64,000 nt of DNA from CABYIR01 sp038103905 (GCA_038103905.1 JAYNZW010000002.1:1-64000); one strand, 5' to 3'. Counted from the stretch's first letter, positions 1 to 8,172 are shown. The notes: generated by a model not told the origin, from the sequence alone. A program made the numbers and translations.

Positions 1-1164
1 TCTTTGCTGCTCAGCTTCTTCTGCTAATCGAGCTTCTTCTGTTTCATCAATATATACATATGGCTCCGATGAAGAGTCGATACTTTCATCGCTCTCGGAT
101 CTGATTGACTGAATATTATCAGATTGTGAGTTTGAATTATTTGATGTTACAGCATTTGTATTAACATGAAGATCAATTACTGATTTGGTAGGACGAGGTG
201 TTGTATCAAGGCCCGCAGCTACAACTGAAACCCGAGCACTACCTTCCAAACTTTCATCAAATATTGATCCAACAATTACATCTGCATCTGGATGTACTTG
301 TTCTCTTATTTCATTAGTTATTTTATCAACTTCATGAAGTGTTAAATCTGTTCCCCCAGTGATATTAATTAATAATCCCTTGGCACCATCTAGTGAATAG
401 TCATCTAATAATGGGTTTGCTACAGCTGCTCGAGCACATTCTATCGCTCTATTCTCCCCTGAAGCTTGGCCAGTGCCCATCATTGCACGACCCATATTAT
501 TCATAATTGTCCTAACATCTGCAAAATCAAGATTGATTAAACCAGGCACAACCATTAAATCTGTTATACTTCTAACACCAGCATGTAATACCTCATCAGC
601 CATTGCAAAAGCATCAGCAAAAGTAGTTTTTTCATCAGCTACTCTGAATAGGTTTTGATTTGGAATTACAATTGTAGTGTCAACCAAACACTCTAATTCT
701 TTTAATCCTTGTTCCGCTATTCTCATTCGCCCAGCACCTTCAAATTGAAAGGGTTTAGTGACTACTGCTACAGTTAGGATTCCTAATTCTTTAGCTACTC
801 TTGCTATTACTGGAGCAGCTCCAGTTCCAGTGCCTCCACCCATTCCGGCAGTAATAAATAGCATATTTGTACCTTCTAATCTTTCCATAATCTCATGCTT
901 TGTTTCATCGGCTGAGGATTTGCCAATATCAGGATGAGAACCAGCTCCTAGTCCTTTAGTAATCTGAACACCAAGTTGCATTTTACTATCACTTAAAGAT
1001 TTGGATAACGCCTGAGCATCAGTATTAGCAGCAACAAATTCAACTCCCGCTAAGCCTGAGCTGATCATGTTATTGATTGCATTTCCACCAGCTCCGCCAA
1101 CTCCAAAAACGGTAATCTTTGGCTTAAGCTCTTTTAGTTCCGGTACGCTTAAATTTAAAACCAT
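1..1164 (-). CDS. ftsZ: cell division protein FtsZ (partial, C-terminus off the left edge)
   Basis: Tubulin-like GTPase that polymerises into the Z ring and organises septation. The visible 388 residues run from the ATG at 1164 to the window edge. The GTP-binding G-box GGGTGTG is at about residues 109-115, and the synergy-loop NLDFADV, which supplies the catalytic aspartate, is at about 211-217. The globular core ends near residue 320. A Ser/Asn/Glu-rich disordered linker follows, and the C-terminal peptide lies outside the window. The start is supported by a near-perfect Shine-Dalgarno at 1173-1180, eight bases upstream. The gene lies 25 bases behind mraZ on the same strand, with none of the usual dcw genes (rsmH, ftsL, ftsI, mur, ftsQ, ftsA) between them, so the two are probably co-transcribed. 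The family assignment is secure. Confidence 0.97.
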   Translation of the reverse strand, partial: MVLNLSVPELKELKPKITVFGVGGAGGNAINNMISSGLAGVEFVAANTDAQALSKSLSDSKMQLGVQITKGLGAGSHPDIGKSSADETKHEIMERLEGTNMLFITAGMGGGTGTGAAPVIARVAKELGILTVAVVTKPFQFEGAGRMRIAEQGLKELECLVDTTIVIPNQNLFRVADEKTTFADAFAMADEVLHAGVRSITDLMVVPGLINLDFADVRTIMNNMGRAMMGTGQASGENRAIECARAAVANPLLDDYSLDGAKGLLINITGGTDLTLHEVDKITNEIREQVHPDADVIVGSIFDESLEGSARVSVVAAGLDTTPRPTKSVIDLHVNTNAVTSNNSNSQSDNIQSIRSESDESIDSSSEPYVYIDETEEARLAEEAEQQR

Positions 1165-1172
1165 GAATTATA

Positions 1173-1180
1173 TCCTCCTT
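1173..1180 (-). promoter_or_regulatory. strong Shine-Dalgarno of ftsZ
   Basis: On the minus strand the eight bases AAGGAGGA lie 8 bases upstream of the ftsZ ATG. Most genes in this window have weak or no visible Shine-Dalgarno sequence, so this consensus site suggests high, independent translation initiation of ftsZ inside the mraZ-ftsZ transcript. Confidence 0.75.
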
Positions 1181-1189
1181 TATTCAAAG

Positions 1190-1645
1190 TTATATATCTT
1201 TACTCCATTGGAGCTTTGATAATTTTTCTTGTGTTTGTTTTTGATTTTCTTTTTTATAAATATTGTAAGTTTCAGGATTCCACATTTGAAAAGTTTCACC
1301 CATTCCAACAAAAGCCACCTCTTCGATTATTCCAACAGAACTTAAAAGTTCTGATGGAAGTATTACCCTGCCCTCCTTATCAAAACTTACTTGATGACTA
1401 TCGGCTAAAATTGATGAAGAGAAAGTGCTTCGTTCTTCTGAAAAAGGTCCTAAAGAGTCAATTGCATCGCTTAGTTTTTTAATACGATTGAATGTACACC
1501 CTTCAATTGAAGTTAAAGTTGGTGATGGATAACAGATCAGTCCTTTTAAACCATTTTGCTCGAGCACGCTTCTAAATGAAGACGGAACAGAAATTCTGTT
1601 TTTTTTGTCAATTCTATTAATGTATGTAGATAAAAATAATGTCAT
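1190..1645 (-). CDS. mraZ: transcriptional regulator MraZ
   Basis: MraZ is a DNA-binding AbrB-fold protein that regulates the division and cell-wall (dcw) operon from its own promoter. The protein shows the two diagnostic half-repeats: INRIDKKNRISVPSSFR at about residues 9-25, and a second copy with the core FDKEGRVILPSELL in the middle of the chain. I chose the ATG at 1645 (151 aa, the usual family length) over an upstream start at 1681 because the family begins with a short Met-(x)-Phe-Leu-Ser-Thr-Tyr segment. Four TGGG boxes at 1694-1727 lie just upstream, matching the known operator type. ftsZ follows after 25 bases, which is not the common arrangement, since mraZ is normally followed by rsmH. 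Confidence 0.93.
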   Translation of the reverse strand: MTLFLSTYINRIDKKNRISVPSSFRSVLEQNGLKGLICYPSPTLTSIEGCTFNRIKKLSDAIDSLGPFSEERSTFSSSILADSHQVSFDKEGRVILPSELLSSVGIIEEVAFVGMGETFQMWNPETYNIYKKENQKQTQEKLSKLQWSKDI

Positions 1646-1693
1646 CTCTAAAATAATTTTTCTTATCAAAAGTACCAACAAAATTACCTCTTT

Positions 1694-1727
1694 TGGGTTT
1701 AATTGGGATTACTTGGGATATTATGGG
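1694..1727 (+). promoter_or_regulatory. MraZ operator: four TGGG boxes with 10-bp period
   Basis: TGGG occurs at 1694, 1704, 1714 and 1724 on the plus strand (CCCA on the mraZ coding strand), each separated by exactly six bases. MraZ of E. coli is known to bind tandem TGGG-type repeats with a 10-bp period upstream of its own gene. Here the array sits 49-82 bases upstream of the chosen mraZ start. A CATAAT-like hexamer on the coding strand overlaps the outermost box, so bound MraZ would probably block the promoter. The spacing is direct sequence evidence; autoregulation is inferred. Confidence 0.85.
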
Positions 1728-1835
1728 TTATAAATAAAGATGTCTAGTAAAAAAATCAATTTTATAGATAAAAATCAATTACTTAAATAATTTACTTTAT
1801 GAAAATGAAATAAATATATGAAATAACTAGATAAT

Positions 1836-2180
1836 GCCAGATAATCTATAAGCCGGGTTCTGTATTTTTTTTAGAAAAAATGATGACCATTCATCTTGCT
1901 TGAGTGTTACCACTCAATTCATGCGATCAACCCAGTTAAAGCCAAGAGAAAGCTATGTTAACTCTATTCGATCTTGCTCCTAGTGGGGTTTACCATGCCA
2001 TTTTTGTTACCAAAAATGCGGTAGGCTCTTACCCTACCTTTTCACCCTTACCCTAAGGCGGTATTTTTTCTGTGGCACTTTCCCTGAGGTTGCCCTCGCC
2101 GGGGATTACCCGGCACCATACTCTTGTGGAGCCCGGACTTTCCTCTTTATTTTCATAAAGCGGTCATCCGATTATCTGGC
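1836..2180 (-). ncRNA. rnpB: RNase P RNA (bacterial type A)
   Basis: Catalytic RNA of RNase P, which trims the 5' ends of tRNA precursors. The ends pair as P1 (ATTATCTGGC at 2171-2180 with GCCAGATAAT at 1836-1845). On the minus strand the conserved GAGGAAAGTCCGGGC element follows P1. The AGGGTGAAAAGGTAGGGTAAGAGCC core and the 3' ACAGAACCCGGCTTA element are all present in the right order. Length is about 345 nt. It lies upstream of the mraZ operator on the same strand, with no clear intrinsic terminator in between. Confidence 0.95.
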
Positions 2181-2197
2181 AAAAAAGGTTTACAGAC

Positions 2198-2932
2198 TTA
2201 ATTTTTTTTGGTCAAGCATCTATTTTTTTGAGAGATTAAATCCTTCAAAATAGGGATTAAAGATGAGTCATATAGAAAATATTCAACACGCTCCTGAATG
2301 TAGTGTGACTGAAAAGCATTTAGTATAAGTATTGTTTGTAAATCCATATTTCCTGTTACATTAATTTGATATCCAAACTCTTTTAATAGCATTTGTACAA
2401 CTGGTATCTCTGCATTGATGAGATTTCTTTTTCTTGATATTTTTTTAGATGGCAAAAGTCCAATTTTATTTTTTTTGAGCAAAGTCCATGGAAATAAATA
2501 TCCGGGATCTGTTTTACGGTCAGGAGAAATATCTGAATGCCCTAAAATATAATAATCTTTAACTTTATACATACTTTTGAGATATGAAACCAATTCAATT
2601 AATGTCTTTATTTGTTTAGATTTAAATTTTTCATAATTATCAAGTTCACCTTTATTCTGAATTTCAATACCGATAGAGTTTTTATTTAAAGATTTATCAT
2701 TATTCCAAAATGAGACACCTGCGTGCCATGCCACATTCTTATCGTCCACTAATCTGCTCAATGTACCTTTCTCATCAATAAGATAATGGCAGCTAACCTT
2801 ACTTTTTTTATCTCTTAATCTTCTTAGTGAGGCTTGAGAAGAGATCATTCCAGTATAGTGAATAATAATATATTTAATTTTTCTATATTGCCTTTCATCA
2901 TAATTAGGTGAAGGTTTATCTAATATTTTCAT
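2198..2932 (-). CDS. N-acetylmuramoyl-L-alanine amidase (Amidase_2, AmpD/AmiD type) with C-terminal peptidoglycan-binding domain
   Basis: Predicted zinc amidase that cuts the bond between N-acetylmuramic acid and the stem peptide. The N-terminal Amidase_2 domain (about residues 20-165) shows the zinc histidine in IIIHYTG, the AWHAG motif, the NSIGIEI strand, and the catalytic signature GHSDISPDRKTDPG. A peptidoglycan_binding_1-like region follows at about 185-240. No signal peptide or lipobox is visible, so a cytoplasmic role in peptidoglycan recycling (AmpD-like) is more likely than an outer-membrane AmiD role, although the two-domain layout is AmiD-like. It overlaps the upstream transporter gene by four bases (ATGA), implying translational coupling. 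Confidence 0.9.
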   Translation of the reverse strand: MKILDKPSPNYDERQYRKIKYIIIHYTGMISSQASLRRLRDKKSKVSCHYLIDEKGTLSRLVDDKNVAWHAGVSFWNNDKSLNKNSIGIEIQNKGELDNYEKFKSKQIKTLIELVSYLKSMYKVKDYYILGHSDISPDRKTDPGYLFPWTLLKKNKIGLLPSKKISRKRNLINAEIPVVQMLLKEFGYQINVTGNMDLQTILILNAFQSHYIQERVEYFLYDSSLIPILKDLISQKNRCLTKKN

Positions 2933-3825
2933 ACTGTGCTCACAACCTCATTTTCTTTTTCTCTAATCATTACAATTGCAACACCTATTAAAGTTAGACT
3001 TCCTCCAAGCAGTATTTTTAAAGTTATTGTTTCATCAAATCCTTCAAAAATACTAAAGTAAGTAATTATTAATGCATTAGTTATTGCAAGGACGGGGGCT
3101 AATAATGTCAGTGGAGTTATTCTTGACACATCGTATTTAGTTAATAAGTAATAAAAACCAGCATGGCCTATTCCTGTTGCAACGATTGCTGTAAAAATCA
3201 CTGCTGCCCATGCATGAAATGATGCATTCTGAATAATCATAAGGTGATTATCTTCAATTATAAAAGAAATCATTGCTAAAAATATAAAACTTGTCCAAGC
3301 TATCCAAACCTGAAGATCAAATACTTTTATTTTTTTCAATTTCTTCATAAATAATAGACTTACAGAGATTGAAAGTGCTGCCAACAATGAATAGTAAATT
3401 CCTCCTAGATCTGAAAAGATAGTTGGCTCAAATATTAGAATTATAACGCCAGCAAAAGCGAGAAAAATTCCAAGCAATCTTTTCCACTTGATAATTTCTC
3501 CCAAAAAAATCACTGATAAAATTGTAGCAAACGGTGTGCCAAGTTGTAATAAAATTGCAACAGATGAAATATGAGTTGAATTATCAAGAGCCAAGTAGAA
3601 AAAAGCAAAATGAAAAGCTCCGCCTAGTAATGAAATAAACAGAATATTAAACATTTGACCTTGATGTAATTTAAGGAAAGGCAAGAGTAAGATTGCAATA
3701 ATCAAGAATCGCATTGATGTAAATAAGAATGGTGGAAAATAACTTACACCAATTTTTGCTGATATAAATGAGGCTCCAAAGGCAAGGTTCATAAATAACA
3801 CTAATGCAATATCAGTTGATTTCAT
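2929..3825 (-). CDS. DMT-superfamily (EamA) transporter
   Basis: Inner-membrane drug/metabolite transporter of 298 residues. Hydrophobic segments spaced through the protein fit ten transmembrane helices in two EamA halves; the first half contains the family-like FGASFISAKIGVSYFPP segment at about residues 16-32. Substrate cannot be read from the sequence; the family includes exporters of amino acids and other small metabolites. It is divergent from mlaA with only 42 bases between the starts and is coupled to the downstream amidase by a four-base overlap. The C-terminus is short and charged, as usual for the family. Confidence 0.88.
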   Translation of the reverse strand: MKSTDIALVLFMNLAFGASFISAKIGVSYFPPFLFTSMRFLIIAILLLPFLKLHQGQMFNILFISLLGGAFHFAFFYLALDNSTHISSVAILLQLGTPFATILSVIFLGEIIKWKRLLGIFLAFAGVIILIFEPTIFSDLGGIYYSLLAALSISVSLLFMKKLKKIKVFDLQVWIAWTSFIFLAMISFIIEDNHLMIIQNASFHAWAAVIFTAIVATGIGHAGFYYLLTKYDVSRITPLTLLAPVLAITNALIITYFSIFEGFDETITLKILLGGSLTLIGVAIVMIREKENEVVSTV

Positions 3826-3828
3826 TGA

Positions 3829-3858
3829 TTACTTAAAGTTAAAACGTTAGTATATAAT
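3829..3858 (+). promoter_or_regulatory. candidate sigma-70 promoter of mlaA
   Basis: TATAAT is at 3853-3858 with a TTACTT hexamer 18 bases upstream (3829-3834). The mlaA ATG begins only nine bases after the -10 box, so a transcript from this promoter would have almost no leader. This is assigned by eye only; the -35 match is weak. Confidence 0.35.
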
Positions 3859-3867
3859 ACATTTTTT

Positions 3868-4698
3868 ATGGTTTATAGTCGTTCTATTATTGCTTTTATT
3901 TTATGTGCACTAATATTAATTGGTTGCTCTAGCAGTCCAAAAAATGCTGAATTAAATTCAAACTTAAATGCATCCTCAATTGAAGATCCATTTGAAAGTA
4001 TAAATAGAGTTACATTTTCATTTAACTCTATTTTTGATCGAACAATTATCAGGCCAACAGCATTAGTTTACCGTGGAGTAGTTCCAGGTTTTGTTAGAAA
4101 TAGGATTACTTATTCTCTTAATAATCTTAGTATGCCAGTGACAGCAGTGAACAATTTACTTCAGGGAGAATTATCTAAAGCTGGTATTGCATCATCAAGG
4201 TTTATAATTAATAGCACTATTGGAATTTTAGGAATCTTTGATCCTGCATCTAGCTTTGGATTAGTAGTTGACAATGAAGACTTTGGACAAACTCTCGCTG
4301 TATGGGGGGTGCCTTCAGGACCCTACATAGTCTTGCCTTTTCTAGGGCCATCTTCACCAAGAGACTTTACTGGCCTTTTATCAACATCTCTACTTGATCC
4401 AATGTATCAAATTGGCAATAGCTCGAATCAGTCAGCTTTTAGATCTTATAGAATGGGCGTAGGAGTGGTCGATTTTAGGTCTCAAAATATAGAAATTTTT
4501 GATGATCTTCAAAATAACTCATTAGATTATTATGCGGCAGTTAGAAGCTTCTATAATCAAAGTAGGGAAAGTCAATCCGCAAATAATTTAGAAACTGGAA
4601 GCGACTTAGAAGATGATATTTTTGATGAATTTGAAGATCTTGAACTTGATGATAGTTACGTTGGACCAGATATAGAAATTGAGTATAGTAGTGAATAA
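3868..4698 (+). CDS. mlaA: MlaA (VacJ) outer-membrane lipid-asymmetry lipoprotein
   Basis: MlaA removes mislocalised phospholipids from the outer leaflet of the outer membrane and passes them to periplasmic MlaC. A signal peptide ends in the lipobox LIGC, with the lipidated cysteine at residue 20. The family signature follows: DPFESINRVTFSFN, the region ending in RNRITYSLNNL, and the segment containing FDPASSFGL and FGQTLAVWGVPSGPYIVLPFLGPSSPRD. The last 40 residues are an unusually acidic tail. mlaC starts three bases after the stop, so they form one operon. The partner ABC transporter genes mlaFEDB are not in this window. Confidence 0.95.
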   Translation: MVYSRSIIAFILCALILIGCSSSPKNAELNSNLNASSIEDPFESINRVTFSFNSIFDRTIIRPTALVYRGVVPGFVRNRITYSLNNLSMPVTAVNNLLQGELSKAGIASSRFIINSTIGILGIFDPASSFGLVVDNEDFGQTLAVWGVPSGPYIVLPFLGPSSPRDFTGLLSTSLLDPMYQIGNSSNQSAFRSYRMGVGVVDFRSQNIEIFDDLQNNSLDYYAAVRSFYNQSRESQSANNLETGSDLEDDIFDEFEDLELDDSYVGPDIEIEYSSE

Positions 4699-4701
4699 TA
4701 A

Positions 4702-5304
4702 ATGCAAAATTATCTTAAAATATTCATAGGCTCCATTACAGCACTATTCATTTTAATTCAAATTAGTCACGCGTCTAATCACAGTCCCGAAGAAGAATTT
4801 GTAAAAACTTTTTCTGATAAAGCAATTTCTATTCTTAGCAACAATGAGATTTCAGAACTTGAAAAAAGTGAAGAATTTACTCTAATTGTAATGAATTCAA
4901 TTGATCTTAATTTAATATCGAAATTTGTTTTATCTAAAGTGTGGAAAAATGCTACTGACGATCAAAAAGAGAGATATTTAAAAGCTTTCAAAACTTACTT
5001 TATAAATTCCTATGCAAATAAACTAAACCAATATTCGGGTGAGAAAGTCAAAATTATCGGCTCTGAAGTTAAAGGCAAGTTTACTATTGTGGACAGCAAT
5101 ATAGTAAGAGAAGGCACTGACACACTTCAAATTAATCTTAAATGGAGAGTTCTAAACAGAGATGGAGATATTAAAATTATAGATTTAAATATTGAAGGCA
5201 TAAGTCTTATCATTGCACAAAGAGAAGAATTTCAATCTTTTTTAGCTAATAATAATTCAGACTTAGACAAATTAATCTCTAAACTTGAAAATATAAATAA
5301 CTAA
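4702..5304 (+). CDS. mlaC: MlaC periplasmic phospholipid-binding protein
   Basis: Soluble periplasmic carrier (MlaC/Ttg2D family, about 200 aa) that ferries phospholipids between MlaA and the inner-membrane MlaFEDB complex. An N-terminal signal peptide (about residues 1-24, ending near SHA) is followed by the family-typical segment with LISKFVLSKVWKNATDDQKERYL. A beta-rich lipid-binding half follows, with the conserved VLNRDGDIKIIDLNIEGISL strand pair near residues 150-170. It sits immediately behind mlaA. Transcription then meets the convergent methyltransferase gene seven bases after the stop. Confidence 0.93.
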   Translation: MQNYLKIFIGSITALFILIQISHASNHSPEEEFVKTFSDKAISILSNNEISELEKSEEFTLIVMNSIDLNLISKFVLSKVWKNATDDQKERYLKAFKTYFINSYANKLNQYSGEKVKIIGSEVKGKFTIVDSNIVREGTDTLQINLKWRVLNRDGDIKIIDLNIEGISLIIAQREEFQSFLANNNSDLDKLISKLENINN

Positions 5305-5310
5305 TCTGTA

Positions 5311-6093
5311 TTATATTTTCATTGCTCTGAAATTACCTGGACGATGTTCACCTTTTTCTACTACACCCAACAACTTTTTCCAAATATCAAGAGCATAAGC
5401 GCCTTCTTCAGGGCCTATAGCATCAACAACCTTATTCCATAATGGACCTTCAATTTGTTCAACTTCGTTTCTTACTTTTTCTAAATACCATTGATTTCGA
5501 TCGGTCATTGAAATTATTTTAAACCCTGAACTCTCTAAAACTTCTCTATATTTATCAAGTGAACACATGTAATAGTCTAACCCTTCAGCCTTAATATATT
5601 CGATCATTTGCTCAGAAGGAGGGTTGTCATCATTTCTCATCCAATCTCCTACTGCTAACAAGCCATTTGGTTTCAAAATGCGATGAATATCTTTCATAAG
5701 TTCATTTTTGTTCGGTATATGAATAAATGCTTCTTTGCTAAATACTACATCTATTGACTGATCTTCCGTTTGAATTGGGCCAGGTTCAATGCATTGAAAC
5801 TTTGCTCTATCGGATAAATTTTTTTCTGCGGCTAATTCAGTTGCTTTTTCAATTACTAGAGGTTCTGGATCAAATCCAATTGCCTCAGCAGCGCTATGCT
5901 TTTCCAACATATGAAAGACAGCTCCGCCTGTTCCACAACCTATATCTAAAATTTTTTTATTTGATAAATCAAGCTCTCCAATGATTTCATCAATTTCTTC
6001 TGATCCACCAGGAGATAAATATCCTTCGCCCCAGATCACTTTCAACATATTTAGTTGTTTTGGGCCATAGTGCCCTTCATCAGTTAAACTCAT
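5311..6093 (-). CDS. SAM-dependent methyltransferase, class I (sarcosine/dimethylglycine or phosphoethanolamine N-methyltransferase-like)
   Basis: A 260-residue cytoplasmic methyltransferase. The SAM-binding motif I, ILDIGCGTGGAVFHML, is at about residues 48-63. The acidic motif II is GFDPEPLVIEKA, and the post-II segment containing VVFSKEAFIHIPNK leads into HRILKPNGLLAVGDW. This pattern is that of the small-molecule N-methyltransferases acting on glycine, sarcosine or phosphoethanolamine derivatives. The exact substrate is not decidable from sequence. It lies at the 3' end of a same-strand trio with a TauD-like dioxygenase and an alpha/beta hydrolase, with gaps of 69 and 44 bases, suggesting one metabolic operon. 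Confidence 0.85.
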   Translation of the reverse strand: MSLTDEGHYGPKQLNMLKVIWGEGYLSPGGSEEIDEIIGELDLSNKKILDIGCGTGGAVFHMLEKHSAAEAIGFDPEPLVIEKATELAAEKNLSDRAKFQCIEPGPIQTEDQSIDVVFSKEAFIHIPNKNELMKDIHRILKPNGLLAVGDWMRNDDNPPSEQMIEYIKAEGLDYYMCSLDKYREVLESSGFKIISMTDRNQWYLEKVRNEVEQIEGPLWNKVVDAIGPEEGAYALDIWKKLLGVVEKGEHRPGNFRAMKI

Positions 6094-6162
6094 ATAATTT
6101 TCCTATTTCAAATATGCTATGAAATAAATCTTAACTTGTAAATATTGTGAAGCATCAAATTA

Positions 6163-7011
6163 TTAAGCTTGATAAGCAGCGATTGTCGTTCGATGAAGAA
6201 GACGATCATGGCCTTGGTAACCTCCTGTCGCCTTGTGAAGGACGCTGCGATTATCCCACATAACCAACATATCTTTTTTCCATTTATGTCGATATTGAAA
6301 TTGTTCTTGAGATTGCCAGTTGCTTAATTCGATCAATAGCTGCATAGCTTCTTGGTCTTTCATACCTTCAATACCAATTGTATATCCAAAAGTTCCAAAA
6401 ATTCCCTCTCTACCTGTCTCTGGATGTTTTTTAATTATTGGATGTATTTGCTTTGCAAGTGCTTCTTCAGAATATCGTATATCCATACTTCTACCCATCT
6501 CTTGATCTTTTTGACCATATCCTCCTGTTGGTGAGTATGGAATCATAGCAGAATGAATTCCATGCTTGCCCTCTAACTTATGTCTAAGCTCGGAAGGCAT
6601 CATGTCTAATGCCATGTGTTGATTCGCAAAAAGGGTATCACCCCCCTCTGATGGAATTGTAATCCCAAATAAACACGTTCCAGCTGGAGGCTTCTCTTGA
6701 AAGCTCCAATCTGTATGCCAATTATCTGCAAATATTGGAACTTTTTCATCTGCGTTTCTTTTGACAGCCACGATATTAGTTCGACCTGGAATTGGACCAA
6801 TAAAAGGATCATCTCCAAATGATCCAAAATATAATGTGAATCTTTCAAGGTCATCATCACTCATAGGCTGATCAGGAAAACTTAATACGTGATGTAGTAG
6901 CCACGCTTCTCTAATTGATGTTACCTCTGATTCTGATAATTCTTTTGTCAAATCAATATCAGTAACTTCGGCTCCACAAGCTTCTCCAGATGGTCTAACA
7001 TTTAATTCCAT
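6163..7011 (-). CDS. TauD/TfdA-family 2-oxoglutarate-dependent dioxygenase
   Basis: Non-haem Fe(II)/2-oxoglutarate oxygenase of 282 residues, the usual length for TauD/TfdA. The iron-binding HxD is in NWHTDWSF (about residues 97-104). The distal histidine is in WDNRSVLHKATGGY, and the 2-oxoglutarate-binding arginine is in RLLHRTTI near the C-terminus. The N-terminal segment with GAEVTDIDLTKELSESEV is also typical. Family members hydroxylate taurine, 2,4-D, carnitine precursors and similar small acids; the substrate here is unknown. It is the middle gene of the minus-strand trio with the methyltransferase and the hydrolase. Confidence 0.93.
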   Translation of the reverse strand: MELNVRPSGEACGAEVTDIDLTKELSESEVTSIREAWLLHHVLSFPDQPMSDDDLERFTLYFGSFGDDPFIGPIPGRTNIVAVKRNADEKVPIFADNWHTDWSFQEKPPAGTCLFGITIPSEGGDTLFANQHMALDMMPSELRHKLEGKHGIHSAMIPYSPTGGYGQKDQEMGRSMDIRYSEEALAKQIHPIIKKHPETGREGIFGTFGYTIGIEGMKDQEAMQLLIELSNWQSQEQFQYRHKWKKDMLVMWDNRSVLHKATGGYQGHDRLLHRTTIAAYQA

Positions 7012-7055
7012 AATATTTAGAATATAGAATATTTTAAAACTTATTAATTATAAAA

Positions 7056-8027
7056 TTAATTAATAAAATCTCTAATGTCCTCAGCTAGTTGGATAGGTAT
7101 TTCCATTGGAGGCATATGTCCTACTTTTGGATATGATATTAACTTGACATTTGGTATTTGTTCTACAAAGTGATCAACAAACCTAATATCAACAAGATTA
7201 TCTTCTTCTCCATGAAGAATTAATGATGGAACAGTGATTTTTCTTAAATCTTGAGGATTAGCTATAAAATCATTCTCATGATCATCTACAAGCATTCCAA
7301 TTGCTAATCTCGTTCCTTCCATAAGAATGATATCATGGAATTGATCCACGAGTTCATCTGTAACTATAGATTGATCATAGACAGTCTGAGAAACTCCTTC
7401 TTTCACTAAAATACGTGGAGTAACATATTCCAATATCCTTCTAAAAAATTTTGACTCAATTATCTCAAATGCAGCAGGTGGCGCGTTTACTGATTGAAAA
7501 TCGTTGTATTCTCTCTCACTTCCAATAAATGGTGATCCAATAATAATTAGGCCATCTAATTGATCTAAATTATTTAAAGCATATCTCCAGGCAATCATGC
7601 CTCCCATTGAGTGACCAACAAAATAGAAACTATCAACCTTAAGAGTCTCAATCACTTCTTTAATTACTTTTTCAAACCCATCATGAGAATAAAGATCAGA
7701 TTTTACTGCCCCGGTTAAACCATGAGCAGGAAGATCTATTGAAATAACTCTATAACTATTGGCTAAATGAGGGACTAGAGGCTCATAATTGAATAGTGAT
7801 CCATTGAAACCATGAACAAGAAGTATTGTTTTACCGGTATCATTTCCCTCATCTCTAAAATGTATTTTAGAACCATCTGCTAATTCTAAAAAATCAGACG
7901 CACCCTTAGCATGTTTTGAGATAATTTCATTTCTTGGAATGTCAAAATAAACAGAGTTGTAGATTGCTATAATTAAAAGAATAAAAATTACTGTACTCAC
8001 TATTTTAATTATTTTTTTCATAAGCAT
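7056..8027 (-). CDS. alpha/beta hydrolase, N-terminally membrane-anchored
   Basis: Serine hydrolase of 323 residues. The first 25 or so residues form one hydrophobic segment after a Lys-Lys pair, read as a signal anchor. The alpha/beta-hydrolase core shows the oxyanion region LLVHGFNGS, the nucleophile elbow GHSMGG (catalytic Ser), an acidic residue in HGEEDNLVD, and the catalytic His in VGHMPPME. Substrate is not predictable. It is the first gene of the trio transcribed toward the dioxygenase and methyltransferase. Two ATGs two codons apart (8027 and 8021) are possible starts. Confidence 0.88.
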   Translation of the reverse strand: MLMKKIIKIVSTVIFILLIIAIYNSVYFDIPRNEIISKHAKGASDFLELADGSKIHFRDEGNDTGKTILLVHGFNGSLFNYEPLVPHLANSYRVISIDLPAHGLTGAVKSDLYSHDGFEKVIKEVIETLKVDSFYFVGHSMGGMIAWRYALNNLDQLDGLIIIGSPFIGSEREYNDFQSVNAPPAAFEIIESKFFRRILEYVTPRILVKEGVSQTVYDQSIVTDELVDQFHDIILMEGTRLAIGMLVDDHENDFIANPQDLRKITVPSLILHGEEDNLVDIRFVDHFVEQIPNVKLISYPKVGHMPPMEIPIQLAEDIRDFIN

Positions 8028-8045
8028 TTCAATGATCTAAAATTT

Positions 8046-8122
8046 TGGTGGGCCCACTAGGACTCGAACCTAGGACAACTCCGTTATGAGCGGAGGGCTC
8101 TAACCAACTGAGCTATGGGCCC
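8046..8122 (-). tRNA. tRNA with CAU anticodon, probably tRNA-Ile2 (lysidine-modified)
   Basis: A complete cloverleaf of 77 bases with the 3' CCA encoded. The acceptor GGGCCCA pairs with TGGGCCC. The D-arm contains AGCTCAGTTGGTTAGAGC, the anticodon loop CTCATAA gives CAU, and the T-arm contains GGTTCGAGTCC. It lacks initiator features. The GGGCCC acceptor and A discriminator resemble AUA-reading tRNA-Ile2, which needs TilS to make lysidine; elongator tRNA-Met is the alternative. Confidence 0.93.
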
Positions 8123-8172
8123 CGAAAACTTCTTATACATAATATGATCTTATTTTAAAATAAGAATAATTT

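Noticed and set aside
1694..1727. CRISPR or tandem repeat
   Set aside because: Only four 4-base boxes with unrelated six-base spacers; the position and period fit a MraZ operator.
8046..8122. Integration site (tRNA-nested att) for a mobile island
   Set aside because: No integrase, no direct repeat of the tRNA end and no mobile genes were found nearby.
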